In this document: positions 30,823 to 39,157 of the stretch, piece by piece
Layout: each line of letters begins with the position of its first letter
Position numbering within the stretch: position 1 is the first letter of the stretch
Assembly (NCBI GenBank): GCA_018340805.1
Contig: JACMZG010001908.1
Location: 10,496,547 to 10,560,546, forward strand
DNA from: Microvelia longipes
Lineage: Eukaryota > Arthropoda > Insecta > Hemiptera > Veliidae
Direction of reading: 5' to 3'
DNA length: 64,000 nucleotides
Position numbers and translations under genes: made by a program
The notes under the pieces: model-generated
What the model was told of the DNA's origin: nothing
Database searches by the model: none
Seen by the model: only the letters and a program-made list of their open reading frames with translations

Positions 30823-33816
30823 ATATATATATGTATATAACTTAAAGATATCGTTTTAGATAAAATAATTAAGTTATACCTTTTAGTCCCGGATTCAGAA
30901 CCTTCTGTTGTGTTGTCAGCAGATGAACTCAATTTATCATCATCATCAAAATTTTCAGTTGGATATTGCCACGTTGATGACCGATGCAGTGGAGCTGGTC
31001 GACACATACAGTCATCTGTAATATCCTGTATTGGTGGTAGCTGTTGATTTACACTTGATACTGGTGTTGAGGTGTACGCAACTTCAGCCGGTGCTGAATA
31101 CTGGCGTTCAACTTGTGTTTCTAGGCACGGCGTACTGACACATGATGTGTTCGTGCAAGGTGTTTGAGGACCACACGGAGCACTCTTCCTTCGACCCGGA
31201 AGAGGAGTGGAGCTAGCCCATCTAGATAATCCTTCGTTTCCGAGTACACTACGAACTTGCTCAACCGTCTCTTCACACCTGAGTTGAGCAGCCTTAAACA
31301 ACAAACAGCTTATATAAGCAAGGACTCAAATAAAGGTTATATATAAATAAACTCATGTAATCATCATCAATAATGCACAATGTTGAGGCTAAATGCTTTA
31401 TCATTTGAATGATAAAGCAAATAATTTTGGTAAATTATAACAGTATTAAACAGTGTAAAGTGTTCATGACAGTATTTAACAGTTTTCAGAACAGTATTAA
31501 ATAGCATTTATTTATTTATTAAAGTTTACACGGGTTTTACTCCTTTTACAAATAAAAACATACATATACATAGGAAGGTTAACATAAAAAAGTAAAATTT
31601 TTAAGAGAGACCGATACGACATCTGTAACCTTCCATAACCTATTTTGATTTTCATCCTTTCATTAACCTATCATTGATCATCATTTCATTCATGACAGTA
31701 TTAAACAACTTACATTATCATATGACAGTATACAGTGTTCATGACATATTAACAGTGTTCATGAGAGCATTAAACAGTTTCCATGACAGTATTAAACAGT
31801 TCAGTATTCATATGACAGTATTACACAGTTCATGAAAGTATTAAACAGTGTTCATGAGAGCATTAAACTGTTTTCCATGACAGTATAAACAGCTTACAGT
31901 ATTCATATGACAGTATTAAACAGTGCACAGTGTTCATGAAAGTATTAAACAGTGTATAGTAAAAAAAAAAATTTAACGACTTTGTTACTCCGTAACTTAT
32001 ACAAGTAGACTACTGCCAGCAATACAGGTTTAGTTTTATATAATAAAAAAGATAGAGAATAATCAAATCCTCCGCGTGACATAATTACGCCCACAGGTGG
32101 CTTCATGTGCATTAAAAGACAAGTCCAAAGTGGGGATGACATTAAAGCATTATTGGTGCTTTGATTAGACCCCTCGCTGTAATTATCATTTCTAAGCGTA
32201 TTAAGCCTTCATTTTAACGCTTCATTTTTAAGCGTTTTAAGGGCTTAAAACGCTTAGAAATTATAATTACAGCGAGGGGTCTAATCAAAGCACCAATAAT
32301 GCTTTAATGACATCCCCACTACGGGCTTGTTTTATAATATAGTATAAATAGTATAATATACTATTTATAGTATAAATATACTATTTCATTCTTCATGTAG
32401 TTAAAACAGCACTTAAGTGGTAAGATTTACTAAATTACCTTGCACTGTTGAATTAGTTTATCATTATCTAATTTAGCAGCTAACGCATTCATTTCTGCAA
32501 ACAGTTCGGGAGACGGAGGAGGGTGTGCCATTAAATACTGACGTAGTTGTTTACAACTTTGTTCAGAATGACTACCCTCATCAGGTTTGACTCTAGACAT
32601 GTACTTCATTGCTTCTAGAGCCCATTCATATGCCTGTAATTAAAAAAACATAATCATGTTAATTTAAAATATCATGTTAAATAAATAATCTTGTATGGGG
32701 ATACCTTGGAACTTTTCTTAAGTTTTGGATTCGCTACTTTTATCTTTATTACTAAGGATTCGCTAAGCTCACCTCTACAGACTCGCTTCGCCCAGCCTCA
32801 GAACACAGAAATCACTTTGTTTACACCGCAGTAAGTCTTCATAATAGTTTCACTCGCCCTCAGACAGTAAAAATATCAGTTTTATTCCACGCGTTCACCA
32901 ATCCAGGTATTGATCTTGTTTGATGCTACTTAACATTAATGATCCACTAAAAGCGTATATTATATTTTAGCCTTTGAAATCTCCCCTCCCCCGGAGCAAC
33001 CAGGACACTTCAATGTAACACTCAGCTGTTCCCCGGATCGGTGAAAAATATAGCGCCCAAATAGTAAAAATGTCTCTTTAAAGAAACATATCGAGATGAA
33101 AATTGTAATTTAACATTATCGTTTTGATAACTTTAAAAAGTTAAGTATAAGATATCACGATATTGCTTATTTAGGAAACCGCATAGAATCCTTTGAAATT
33201 TGATATTATCATCACTAAGTTTCGTTATTTTTTCATTGCACTATGATTCGACTAGATTTTTGTTAAAAATATTATTTTCTTATAGTCATAAAGATATTAC
33301 CAAGGATCTCGAATAAAGGGAATGACGCACTAAGTCGATTTGCCAACTGAAATACCTCCTCCCATAGTTTTGATCCCTTCCCCCCCGGTGAAGAACTTCT
33401 GAAAGAAACCCTGGTTAAATTTCTCTCTTAAGAGGTATAACTTCAGTCTAAGAAACGTCTGATGTATATGGTCGCCCCTTTTACAAAGTAGTTATCAGCG
33501 GAAGTTCCATAAAGAGGTGTGAAACATTGACCCCTGGAATCCCCCCCCCCCAACAAATATTTGGCTAGCTACGGGCTTGGTGTTAACAGATTTTACTGAA
33601 ATCCTTTGTACTTAAAATGTTCAGAATACACACCCTATCAAGTAGGTAAAAGCATCTTGACGTATCTTCTAGTCTCTCTCTTGTGTCCTCTAATCTGTCT
33701 GAGAATCCTAGAAGATGTGATTTCAATGTTCTGGCTAAATCTTTCAAACCTGAACTGTTGGTGCCTGATATTTGACTCGCTTCTTCTACCAGATCTCCTC
33801 CTTTGTCGAGGTGACG
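18034..33816 (-). CDS. Rho guanine-nucleotide exchange factor, puratrophin-1/PLEKHG4-like (3' twelve exons)
   Basis: Dbl-family GEFs activate Rho GTPases by GDP/GTP exchange at membranes and cytoskeleton. Twelve exons with GT-AG borders join without a frame break into 2217 nt (738 residues plus stop). In order: a spectrin-like helical segment (residues 1 to ~150), a Ser/Pro/Cys-rich linker (~150-312), a DH domain (~315-490) with REMIQTERDYVQSLEY at its start and the CR3 helix LLKPVQRMGKYALLLQQL, a PH domain (~505-615) with RHVFLFEELILFSKAK and the C-terminal-helix Trp near 604, and a Ser/Gly-rich tail. Spectrin plus DH-PH fits the PLEKHG4, MCF2/DBS and Trio relatives. The PH wording LLRQNEFLVWQGKNGKK favours the puratrophin group, from memory. 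The gene is incomplete: the first visible exon starts at an acceptor, so the upstream exons (Sec14 domain in relatives) are missing. Confidence 0.93.
18704..18820 (-). CDS. RhoGEF exon k: post-PH tail
   Basis: 117 nt. It begins EMRMAEMCSMGIGNKP and ends ITQLSK. In phase with both neighbours. GTAAGT donor. Confidence 0.88.
19497..19680. repeat. Minisatellite, 16-19-bp ATACAATATTATACATTAT unit
   Basis: About ten imperfect copies within a RhoGEF intron. Confidence 0.9.
19906..20720 (+). mobile_element. hAT-like MITE family, copy 1, interrupted and right-end decayed
   Basis: The left end CAAAGAGACTTATACTACTAGAG matches the terminal repeat of the 24.3- and 26.9-kb copies. Interior blocks (20165-20340, with the ACGTCA-containing segment and a CCGC.GTT.GTAGAG block) match 27010-27200. 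A LINE-like insertion at about 19990-20110 and loss of the right terminus explain its greater length. Confidence 0.6.
19990..20110 (-). mobile_element. LINE 3'-end fragment (probable)
   Basis: The minus strand reads a GC-richer hairpin-like segment (CCCACGCACAATCTTAC...GTGGG) followed by AT-rich sequence and an AATAAA-type tail. This is the layout of the other LINE 3' ends here. Weak, structural evidence only. Confidence 0.4.
20768..20981 (-). CDS. RhoGEF exon j: PH domain C-half
   Basis: 214 nt. It encodes the remaining PH strands (NLDIYIYKSSIKTSDIGLTA...FEIWFRKRK) and the closing helix with its conserved Trp (EEIKQAWTEELSKLLW). Confidence 0.94.
21240..21520 (-). repeat. SINE-like repeat, copy 1 (family also at 30.1 and 36.8 kb)
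   Basis: The minus strand has GGTCTGGGTTTCACAGCCCAGGC, a B-box-like block shared with 36815-36845 (GGTCCTGGGTTCACAGCCCAAGCC, in pieces) and with the 30.2-kb copy. A GC-richer body lies downstream on the same strand. It lies in a RhoGEF intron. Confidence 0.5.
21551..21697 (-). CDS. RhoGEF exon i: PH domain N-half
   Basis: 147 nt, 49 codons: VNVKEQGRLLRQNEFLVWQG, then a KNGKK turn, then RHVFLFEELILFSKAKRF. These are PH strands 1-4 in the typical Dbl arrangement. Confidence 0.94.
21790..21925 (+). mobile_element. LINE 3'-end fragment
   Basis: It carries the exact 18-bp motif GGCTTTGCCTTGTGGGTT (21819-21836) of the 10-kb LINE 3' UTR and ends GGTAAATAAAG followed by (TTGA)n. A severely 5'-truncated insertion in a RhoGEF intron. 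Confidence 0.7.
22130..22650 (+). mobile_element. Possible solo LTR-like segment
   Basis: It contains a TATATAAG box (22556-22563), a GC-richer block after it (GAACGCAGGAAAGGACGAGG) and AATAAA about 30 nt on, followed by a T-rich stretch. This is a promoter-to-polyA layout like the R region of an LTR. Boundaries and target-site duplication were not identified, so this could be chance. Confidence 0.25.
22849..22900. repeat. (AT)n microsatellite
   Basis: About 50 bp of AT with two phase breaks, close to RhoGEF exon h. Confidence 0.93.
23014..23229 (-). CDS. RhoGEF exon h: DH CR3 helix
   Basis: 216 nt, 72 codons. It carries LLKPVQRMGKYALLLQQLMK, the DH signature that contacts the GTPase, and ends SLRDCD before a GTAAGA donor. 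Confidence 0.96.
23605..23650 (+). other. Decayed hammerhead-like motif
   Basis: TAGCACTGATGATGGCCTCT followed by TGTTA is identical to the start of the 30032 motif, but the GGTTGAAA segment that completes the catalytic core is deleted. Probably an inactive relic. Confidence 0.5.
23868..23957 (-). CDS. RhoGEF exon g: DH domain
   Basis: 90 nt, 30 codons: ENKFYLYALYNKNKPKSDSL then MSEYGTSFFK. AG acceptor and GTAAAG donor, in phase. Confidence 0.92.
24348..24765 (-). mobile_element. hAT-like MITE family, copy 2
   Basis: Terminal inverted repeats begin CAAAGAGACTAAT at the left and end ATTAGTCTCTTTG at the right. The interior matches the 26.9-kb copy in reverse orientation (CCCCACCCCTCTACAAC, GCCATAACTGTACTTAC and others). 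The flanking 8-mers ATTTGACA and ACATGACA agree at 6 of 8 positions, consistent with an old 8-bp target-site duplication. Non-coding, within a RhoGEF intron. Confidence 0.75.
24957..25130 (-). CDS. RhoGEF exon f: DH domain
   Basis: 174 nt, 58 codons, phase 0. It includes QALRGQRNVIFGNIEKIYEF and ends VGQCFLKY. The pattern 'F.NI..IY.FH..FL..L' is typical of DH CR1/CR2. Confidence 0.93.
25350..25545 (+). repeat. Dispersed repeat, copy 2 (inverted relative of 1.04-1.27 kb)
   Basis: See the copy at 1040-1270. Both preserve CTGGATAGGCAGACT and the CGCACAAATTT block in the same order relative to each other. Confidence 0.7.
25781..25856 (-). CDS. RhoGEF exon e: DH domain start
   Basis: 76 nt. It encodes TMLLIMREMIQTERDYVQSL then EYVIE, the conserved CR1 helix of DH domains. 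It follows a 3.8-kb intron containing the 28.7-29.5 kb minisatellite. Confidence 0.93.
25908..26690. repeat. Minisatellite, about 33-bp unit with many variants
   Basis: Over 20 units of the type CCCTAATATAATTAATGTCC then CAATATTATTAATA. From about 26400 the dominant variant switches to one containing TTATCAGTGTCCAAATATT. Frequent small deletions. It lies in the intron between exons d and e. Confidence 0.95.
26911..27365 (+). mobile_element. hAT-like MITE family, copy 3 (best preserved)
   Basis: 455 bp with terminal inverted repeats CAAAGAGACTAGAACTATTA / TAATAGTATTAGTCTCTTTG and flanking 8-mers CAGAGCAA / CACAGCAA (7 of 8 identical). An 8-bp target duplication and CA-initial termini fit the hAT superfamily. 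No transposase ORF, so it would need one in trans. Confidence 0.8.
27380..27430 (-). repeat. Repeat family A tail fragment
   Basis: On minus: ATTCTGAGGACAAGTAAAGC then GAGTCC, the GAGGACGAGCAAAGCGAGTC tail of the 45-46 kb copies. Confidence 0.5.
28073..28710 (+). repeat. Repeat family A, copy in RhoGEF intron
   Basis: It aligns block by block with 45340-45960: AAAGTATTGTGTTTG, ACCGAGATG.CACCGGAAT, GTTGTCTG, TGTTATCATCGTAGC, GAGTTGAAACTT, AAAAATCAGTCTATT, TGACGTCAT and TTTTTGTTGGATCATAAAA. The tail GTGACCGCTGAG...GAAGAGTAAAG leads directly into the minisatellite. Class unknown; no terminal repeats or coding motif. Confidence 0.75.
28737..29490. repeat. Minisatellite, about 25-bp GAGGATGAGCAAACTTGTAT-ATAAT unit
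   Basis: About 30 units with many one- to several-base indels, in the intron between RhoGEF exons d and e. Because units are not a multiple of three, all minus frames stay open and give long artificial ORFs (KFAHTHYIQVCSS and so on). None is a gene. Confidence 0.97.
29653..29805 (-). CDS. RhoGEF exon d: linker before the DH domain
   Basis: 153 nt. It encodes SSEDMDEHSESYGVNVKPTC through GGTQTLKNK. The phase fits both neighbours. TTTCAG acceptor, GTAAGG donor. Confidence 0.88.
30032..30075 (+). ncRNA. Candidate hammerhead ribozyme motif
   Basis: All core parts are present. Stem I is TAGCA (30032-30036) / TGCTA (30071-30075), fully paired. The core CTGATGA is at 30037-30043, with one extra U. 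Stem II is GGCC (30045-30048) / GGTT (30057-30060) with wobbles and an 8-nt loop. GAAA is at 30061-30064. Stem III is AGC/GCT with no loop (30064-30069). The cleavage-site U is at 30070. Loopless stem III is known from hammerheads of Penelope-like elements and retrozymes, which work as dimers. Activity is inferred, and the extra U may matter. Confidence 0.5.
30115..30340 (-). repeat. SINE-like repeat, copy 2
   Basis: On minus: CTGCCTCTGTGGTAGAAGTC (A-box-like), then GGGTTTACATCCCAGG (B-box-like) and CCACCTGAGGTTTG. The last recalls GCCCACCTGAGGTTGGCTG in the 36.8-kb copy. In a RhoGEF intron. Confidence 0.5.
30763..30832. repeat. (AT)n microsatellite next to RhoGEF exon c
   Basis: About 70 bp of interrupted AT, 50 bp beyond the exon donor. 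Confidence 0.93.
30880..31292 (-). CDS. RhoGEF exon c: end of helical segment and linker
   Basis: 413 nt. It starts AAQLRCEETVEQVRSVL (helical), then becomes a Ser/Thr/Pro/Cys-rich linker with a basic PGRRKSAP site and an acidic NFDDDDKLSSS stretch. It ends two bases into a codon at AAAAG/GTATAA. The ORF runs on into (AT)n in the intron, which is read-through, not protein. Confidence 0.92.
31440..31955. repeat. Degenerate minisatellite, CATGACAGTATTAAACAGTG unit, interrupted
   Basis: Units of about 20-30 bp on both sides (31440-31507 and 31690-31955) of a LINE-like 3' end. In the intron between exons b and c. Confidence 0.85.
31508..31688 (-). mobile_element. LINE 3'-end fragment inside the minisatellite
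   Basis: On minus it ends in AAACTTTAATAAATAAATAA, preceded by a GGAGTAAAACCCGTG hairpin-like block. The minisatellite resumes on the other side, so this is an insertion into the array. Confidence 0.5.
32119..32330. mobile_element. Palindromic MITE, near-perfect 80-bp arms
   Basis: Core 32129-32320. Both ends read AGTGGGGATG.CATTAAAGCA then TTATTGGTGCTTTGATTAGA and CCCCTCGCTGTAATTAT, with only a few mismatches. Weaker outer similarity (ACAAG.CC) extends to about 32119 and 32330. It would fold into one long hairpin. Located about 110 bp from RhoGEF exon b, in the intron. Confidence 0.85.
32439..32633 (-). CDS. RhoGEF exon b: spectrin-like segment
   Basis: 195 nt, 65 codons, phase 0. It encodes AYEWALEAMKYMSRVKPDEG at the start and LDNDKLIQQCK at the end, continuing the helical repeat. 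CAG acceptor and GTAATT donor. Confidence 0.9.
32700..32880 (-). repeat. Repeat family A tail, minus orientation
   Basis: It contains GGATTCGCTAAGCTCAC and GACTCGCTTCG..CAGCCTCAGA, the complements of the GAGCGTAGCGAATCC / GAGGAC.AGCGAAGCGAGTC blocks at 46.0-46.3 kb. Confidence 0.5.
33301..33370 (+). mobile_element. Single terminus of the 59.6-kb hAT-like MITE family
   Basis: CAAGGATCTCGAATAAAGGG then AATGACGCACTAAGTCGATTTGCCA matches the left end of the 59592-60111 element. No opposite terminus was found nearby, so it is a truncated copy inside a RhoGEF intron. Confidence 0.65.
33634..33816 (-). CDS. RhoGEF exon a: spectrin-like segment (first visible)
   Basis: 183 nt, 61 codons, phase 0 at both ends. 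TTTCAG acceptor, GTGTGT donor. It encodes a helical, charged stretch that includes GLKDLARTLKSHLLGFSDRL and ends CFYLLDR. It needs an upstream exon. Confidence 0.88.
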
Positions 33817-35520
33817 CTGAAACAGAAATAGATAATCCAACATTATAGCTTTTGATAAAAAAATTGATGACTAAGGGTTTCTGAAATATTTCTTTCAAAA
33901 ATATTTAAAATATTTGATTTTAAGTTAAAATCAAGACGCCTTCAAAACACCTTGACAATATAAACCTATTCAAAACCCTATGAAAATTATAACCTTTTAA
34001 ACATCCTGCAAGAAAATAGAAATAAAATAAAAATTAAACCCAAAAATATTAAATTATCCTTAACCCAAAAAAACCCCCTCACACCCCAAAAAATAACCAT
34101 GATTCATACCTAAAAAAATTAAATTAAAGAGGCACACATTACCCCAAATTAATAAATAAAATATGGCTCCGGTTAACACAAATAAATATTGTATACTTTC
34201 GCCAATAAACAACATTTAACTGAAGATACATATAATTTTTTTATTAAATAATAAATTATTATACATATAAATATAAAGTCTTACTACTAAAGTCTTTCTA
34301 CTGAGCAGTAATAGACAACTTTCAGAATATTCTTACGATCCTTAATTAAGACAAATTTAGTAAATGTATTATCAAGACCATTTTAATTATTAGTGTGTTT
34401 TATCTTTTTGTTTTTTTTTATTTATAACCTAGGAAAATTAATTTTCCTTTGTAACTGATAGACACTGGATGGGACGAATTAATTAAACTACCACTTCTCT
34501 AAATTACTATATTTCGCCTGCTCCCAGGTATATTCATGTCAATTACAATCGTTTATAGAATGGAGACTAATACTAATAATATTAATTTTCCTTATTTATA
34601 TTACTTTTCCTCATTTATTCCGAAGTTATATTAATTTTCCGCATTTATAAACGCAAGTACATTACGTTTTCGGAGGAAATAATTTATGGTAATAAACGTC
34701 GCACCAAAATAAATAACTAAATAAATAAAATAAAAATAAAAAGCCTAAAGGTGAATTTTTATTAGAATGACTATCTAACATTTCAAGCGAACCAAATGCT
34801 TTTCGTAATTTTTATTTATTAAATAGAAACGTTAAAAATTGTGATTGGTAGAGAGGTGAGTCAATAGATTTCTTTAGTAAATATAAGCTGCGCAACTTCC
34901 CTTTTCCCATGTCTTAAAATCTCTTAAATTTCCCAACTAGGGATGGGGGGGGGGAAGGGTAAAGGTCCTCTAAAATCATAACTTATACACAACTAAGTTA
35001 GTACAAATAATTAAAGTTTATTTAATATAAATTTAAAGTTGAATAATAAATAAAATCGTAACCTGTTTAGATCTATGAAAAATTTTTCGAACTAATTTTG
35101 GAGTATTCATCGTCACAATTAAATAAACTACTAATAATTAAAACGAATTAATTTCCCTGCCATGTAAAAGAGTAAATATTATCAATAAAATTGACAATTA
35201 AATACAACAATAAGTTAAATTTGTCATAAAGTAATCAAGTTATGTGTTGTAAAAGATATCAATATAAAAAAAACACAGTTTGTCTATGGTAATTGACACT
35301 GCACTGATTTTACTAAAGACGGAGTTTGTTTACAATATTTCGAGAAAATATAACAATAAACGTAAATGCAAAGGTCACATAGGTTCATACAATAATAAAT
35401 CTGCGGGGAACACGAGGCAAAATAGAAAACAAATAACATTAGAAATCATCATTTATAATATTAGAAGTTGTACAAAGAGCAAGAACAAATAGGCGTTTTA
35501 CTATATTAGGTATACAAGGA

Positions 35521-35620
35521 TTATAAGCCTGCTTTAGAACCTTTTAGCTCTTTAGGGTTCCAGATGTTCATATAACATTTTTTACGAGGTGGTTCAGATG
35601 GCTTTTTGCTATCCGCTGTT
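35521..35620 (-). CDS. Possible terminal exon of an unrecognised minus-strand gene
   Basis: On minus, after TTTGAG, an open stretch reads TADSKKPSEPPRKKCYMNIW then NPKELKGSKAGL and a TAA stop (35523-35521). The composition (Pro, Lys, Glu, Trp, Cys; GC-richer than its flanks) looks like protein rather than intron, and stops lie immediately upstream as expected before an acceptor. The acceptor has a poor pyrimidine tract, no partner exon was found, and I recognise no family. It could be chance or a processed-gene remnant. Confidence 0.2.
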
Positions 35621-36774
35621 CTCAAATTTATATATTTATGCCAGTACAATTGATAACAAATATTTTTTCAGGCATTTGATAAAATAATTAACAAGTTCTC
35701 AATTAAAAATGCATATATGAGGGGAATGTAATTATAACTTCTAAAATAATTAACACCACCTACCACGTATCTTCACTAAAAAAACTTAATTATGAAGCTC
35801 ATGAAAAATAGTCAATAATAGTGAGGAAATTAACATTAAAATAATTATTTATTAGCTATTTTAAAATATAAGTGTAGAGTTTTTTTTTAGATTTTCTCAA
35901 AAACGTGAATATTGTTAAATTTTAGAACTGTATCTGAAATTTGTCAAAATATACTTGAGTAAATACCTATGTAGAAAAGAGTCGCCTCCACTCCCTTTCC
36001 TTAGCACCGAAAAAAACCCGTTAAAACCACACCCCCATTAAAAAATACACTTATAATGTAAAATACATTTTGCCTGGATCAAACAGCAAATTTTTCTTTA
36101 GCTCGCTTTGCTCTGTAAATTGGTTGTTCATATAATATGAATTTAATACGGAATATAACTACGAATGGTTACGACAAACCAAGCCAATAAAAACAATAAA
36201 ACTTTTAGAATCTACCGAGTAATCAAAACACCAGAGCTATTAGTAAACATAAACACCATATGTACACAATATTCATTTTAGATTTATCCTTTTAAAATAT
36301 GATTTAAAGGTGTGTGTTTAGTTTAAGAAGAGTGTTAAACTGTAATAAATTCACACTTATAATAAATAATGAACAACAAAGTGTTTTAGACCCTCAAGTT
36401 CCCTTCAAAAGTACCCGGGTACCCTCTCACTCTCACCCCGACACCAGACTTGCACCCTTTTTATAAGGTACAACAATAGCACAACCACTAAAACCACTCT
36501 AGTTAAACCTATTGAATTAAACGGTGAACGGCTGCCACCTCTTGATATAATATATTGTAACTTAATATCAATAGAAAGTTTTATAATTATTTTAATGAGG
36601 ATTTTGTGGTCGCACTGGTTGTATACGTTTCGAAATAATGGTTGTAGCTATTAATATTATTGAAAATAATTTCAATAGCTCGTTTCATTAGATGTAGACG
36701 TTTTTACATAAGTAACAGTGATTATGAATAATTTAATTGTAATAAAGTTAATTATTTTCACTAGTCTACTTCCA

Positions 36775-37010
36775 TAGCCGTGATCATATGATCAATAATC
36801 ACTCAATTTTGGCACCGGAGGTCCTGGGTTCACAGCCCAAGCCATGTTCTAAGTTTGTATGGATAGTATTTGTATTAAAACGTTTTCGCTAACTTTAATT
36901 AATTAAATAATTCTAGATGCAGCCCACCTGAGGTTGGCTGACACCCTGTTGGGCTAAAAGGCCTTGTAATGGGCATATGCTTAATGCTTATTTGTAAAGT
37001 ACAATTTTCA
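36775..37010 (+). repeat. SINE-like repeat, copy 3
   Basis: A B-box-like GGTCCTGGGTTCACAGCCC block at 36818-36836, then a body with GCCCACCTGAGGTTGGCTGA and GGGCTAAAAGGCC. It shares both blocks with the 21.3- and 30.2-kb copies. The A box is degenerate. Confidence 0.5.
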
Positions 37011-37146
37011 CAGATATCAAATTATAAAACATACAAACAAACCATATACTGCAAGTATAAGAGGCGCATGAATTCAAAGCCCAAGTGCGCCACAGAATAT
37101 ATTTGTTTTAACATTTTTCCAAAGTACCAAGTAGTCATTTGAAGCC

Positions 37147-37200
37147 CCGCGGGGGCGGACGCCGCGTAGCGGCCGATAGGATGGCTACTGCCATCCTTCC
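37147..37200. other. Isolated GC-rich patch
   Basis: It contains CCCCGCGGGGGCGGACGCCG and GTAGCGGCC in otherwise AT-rich DNA. A self-complementary CCCCGCGGGG lies at its left. No gene assigned; perhaps part of a mobile element end. Confidence 0.6.
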
Positions 37201-38362
37201 CATTAGCAAACATTTTCAAAAGAAATCTACGCAAAGTATTGCCTAAATTGCCCTACATCAGAAGTCCCTAATCCATTGTAGCATGCGGATCACTTTGAAC
37301 TAGATGAATCTAGCGAGGAATCAACTAGAACTATAGGTGATACCCCCTCCCCACTCGATTGCGGGGGGGACTCGTGGAAGGCGAAGACAAGAGAGAGACA
37401 CGTGTAATTTTGCTTAGTTCTTTAAAAATTTAGGGTGTCCAATTTAATTCAAAGAAACGAAACGGTCCTTAAAAAGTAGGAACTAAACATTTCTAAGAAT
37501 TTTAAAAGGGGTCATGAAAAAAGGGGTTTTGGTGGTTTCCGCAAACTTTAAAGCATGTCTTTATCATCAAATACTATAAATTCTTATTTTTTCATTATTT
37601 ATATTACTGCAATTATTTAAAAGAAGTTAAAACGTCACGCGAAGACCACTTAAAACCTCCTCACAGACAACCAGTGGTTTACGGACCACCGTTTGGGGGA
37701 CGAGTCCCCAATAAAAAGAAAGAATGGTTGGTCTTGAAGTAGAATTAGGTTTAAATTAATCTTATTTTCCTTGACGTTTAATTTGATTGAACTTGTTGCT
37801 CAGTAAGGATTCCTATTTAAATCAATTCCAAGCTACACATTTATCTGGCTTCAACTTAACCTTATAGTACGGCTTCTAATTCAATATTTTGTTAAAGTTT
37901 GCATTTGACTATTTATATTCTTTATATTATTATTACCAAGAAAGTTATTTATTATGTTGATTTTGTTACGTACTTGTGTACGTTTTGTGCAGCTCTTGGC
38001 CAATAGAACGGAAATAATCTATTTTTTAAAAAGATTAATAAAAAATAAATAAATTCGGTCCATTACTAATGAATATAGCCGAATTTAAGATAAGTTCGAA
38101 CCCACATTGACTACTAAATTCATTTAGTACGTTCTCTCTCAAGAGTATACGATCTCTCAATACGGTAATATTAGCTGATGAACCATGCGGAGGGGATCCG
38201 ATCGCATACGCTAGAACTAGGGAGATAGATCCTGTCTTTTAGCGAATTTCCTTTGGAAATTCGGCTAATGGGATAGGCGTCATGGCGGAATTCGAACCTC
38301 GGACCACGACAAAATCCGTTTCAGAGGTCCCTTATGACGAAAAAATACGTTTCGCGAGACTT

Positions 38363-38496
<134 letters not shown>

Positions 38497-38727
38497 CATA
38501 TGTATTTCTAGACACTTTCTTGTAAACACTCTATCTTTCGAACGGTTTATTATTTTTTAACCATACTTGGTACAAAAATCAACCTTTGGAAGGACACGAA
38601 CCCTATTGAAAACCAGGTTTTTGTGACGTCATTAACCCGGTTTGCTGAGTCAGCGAATTTTTAAAAAAATCGGCAAAATTCAGGGTTAATATTTTTTTGC
38701 CGCGAAAAGGTCAATATTTATGTTTTT

Positions 38728-39075
38728 GAGCGCGGAATCGAATGAAACCGGTCCGAAGTCGATACGACCACTCTAAGTGACCAAAAAGTCGAAAAACCAT
38801 TGTAAATTACCAAAAAACCAAAATTTAGGTCGATAAAAAATAAATTTCGAGTAGGGTGTCGTTTTCTATATATTTTTGGGCGCTGAATCGAATGAAACCG
38901 GTCCTAAGTCGATACGACCACTCTAAGTGACCAAAAAGTCGAAAAAACCACAAAAAATTATAGAAAACAAAATTACGGTCGTTGAAAAATAAATTTCGAG
39001 TAGGGTGTCGTTTCAATGTTTTTGGGCCTCTGAGTTGAATGCCAGTGGTCCGGAGTCAATACGACCACTCTAACT
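38728..39075 (+). repeat. Tandem trimer, 147-150-bp unit
   Basis: Three head-to-tail units starting near 38731, 38881 and 39028. Each has GAATCGAATGAAACCGGTCC (third unit diverged), TACGACCACTCTAA and, in units 1-2, AAATTTCGAGTAGGGTGTCG. The third unit is shortened. Confidence 0.9.
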
Positions 39076-39157
39076 CAGGGTACCTGGGTTCAAATCCTGG
39101 AAGGGACGATAATTTTTTATCGTTTTTTTTACTTAATATAAGTTTACACTAGAAAAT

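Noticed and set aside
33606..33898. Alternative-frame ORFs over RhoGEF exon a
   Set aside because: They are shadows of the real exon, whose frame is fixed by splicing to exons b and c and by the helical spectrin-like sequence.
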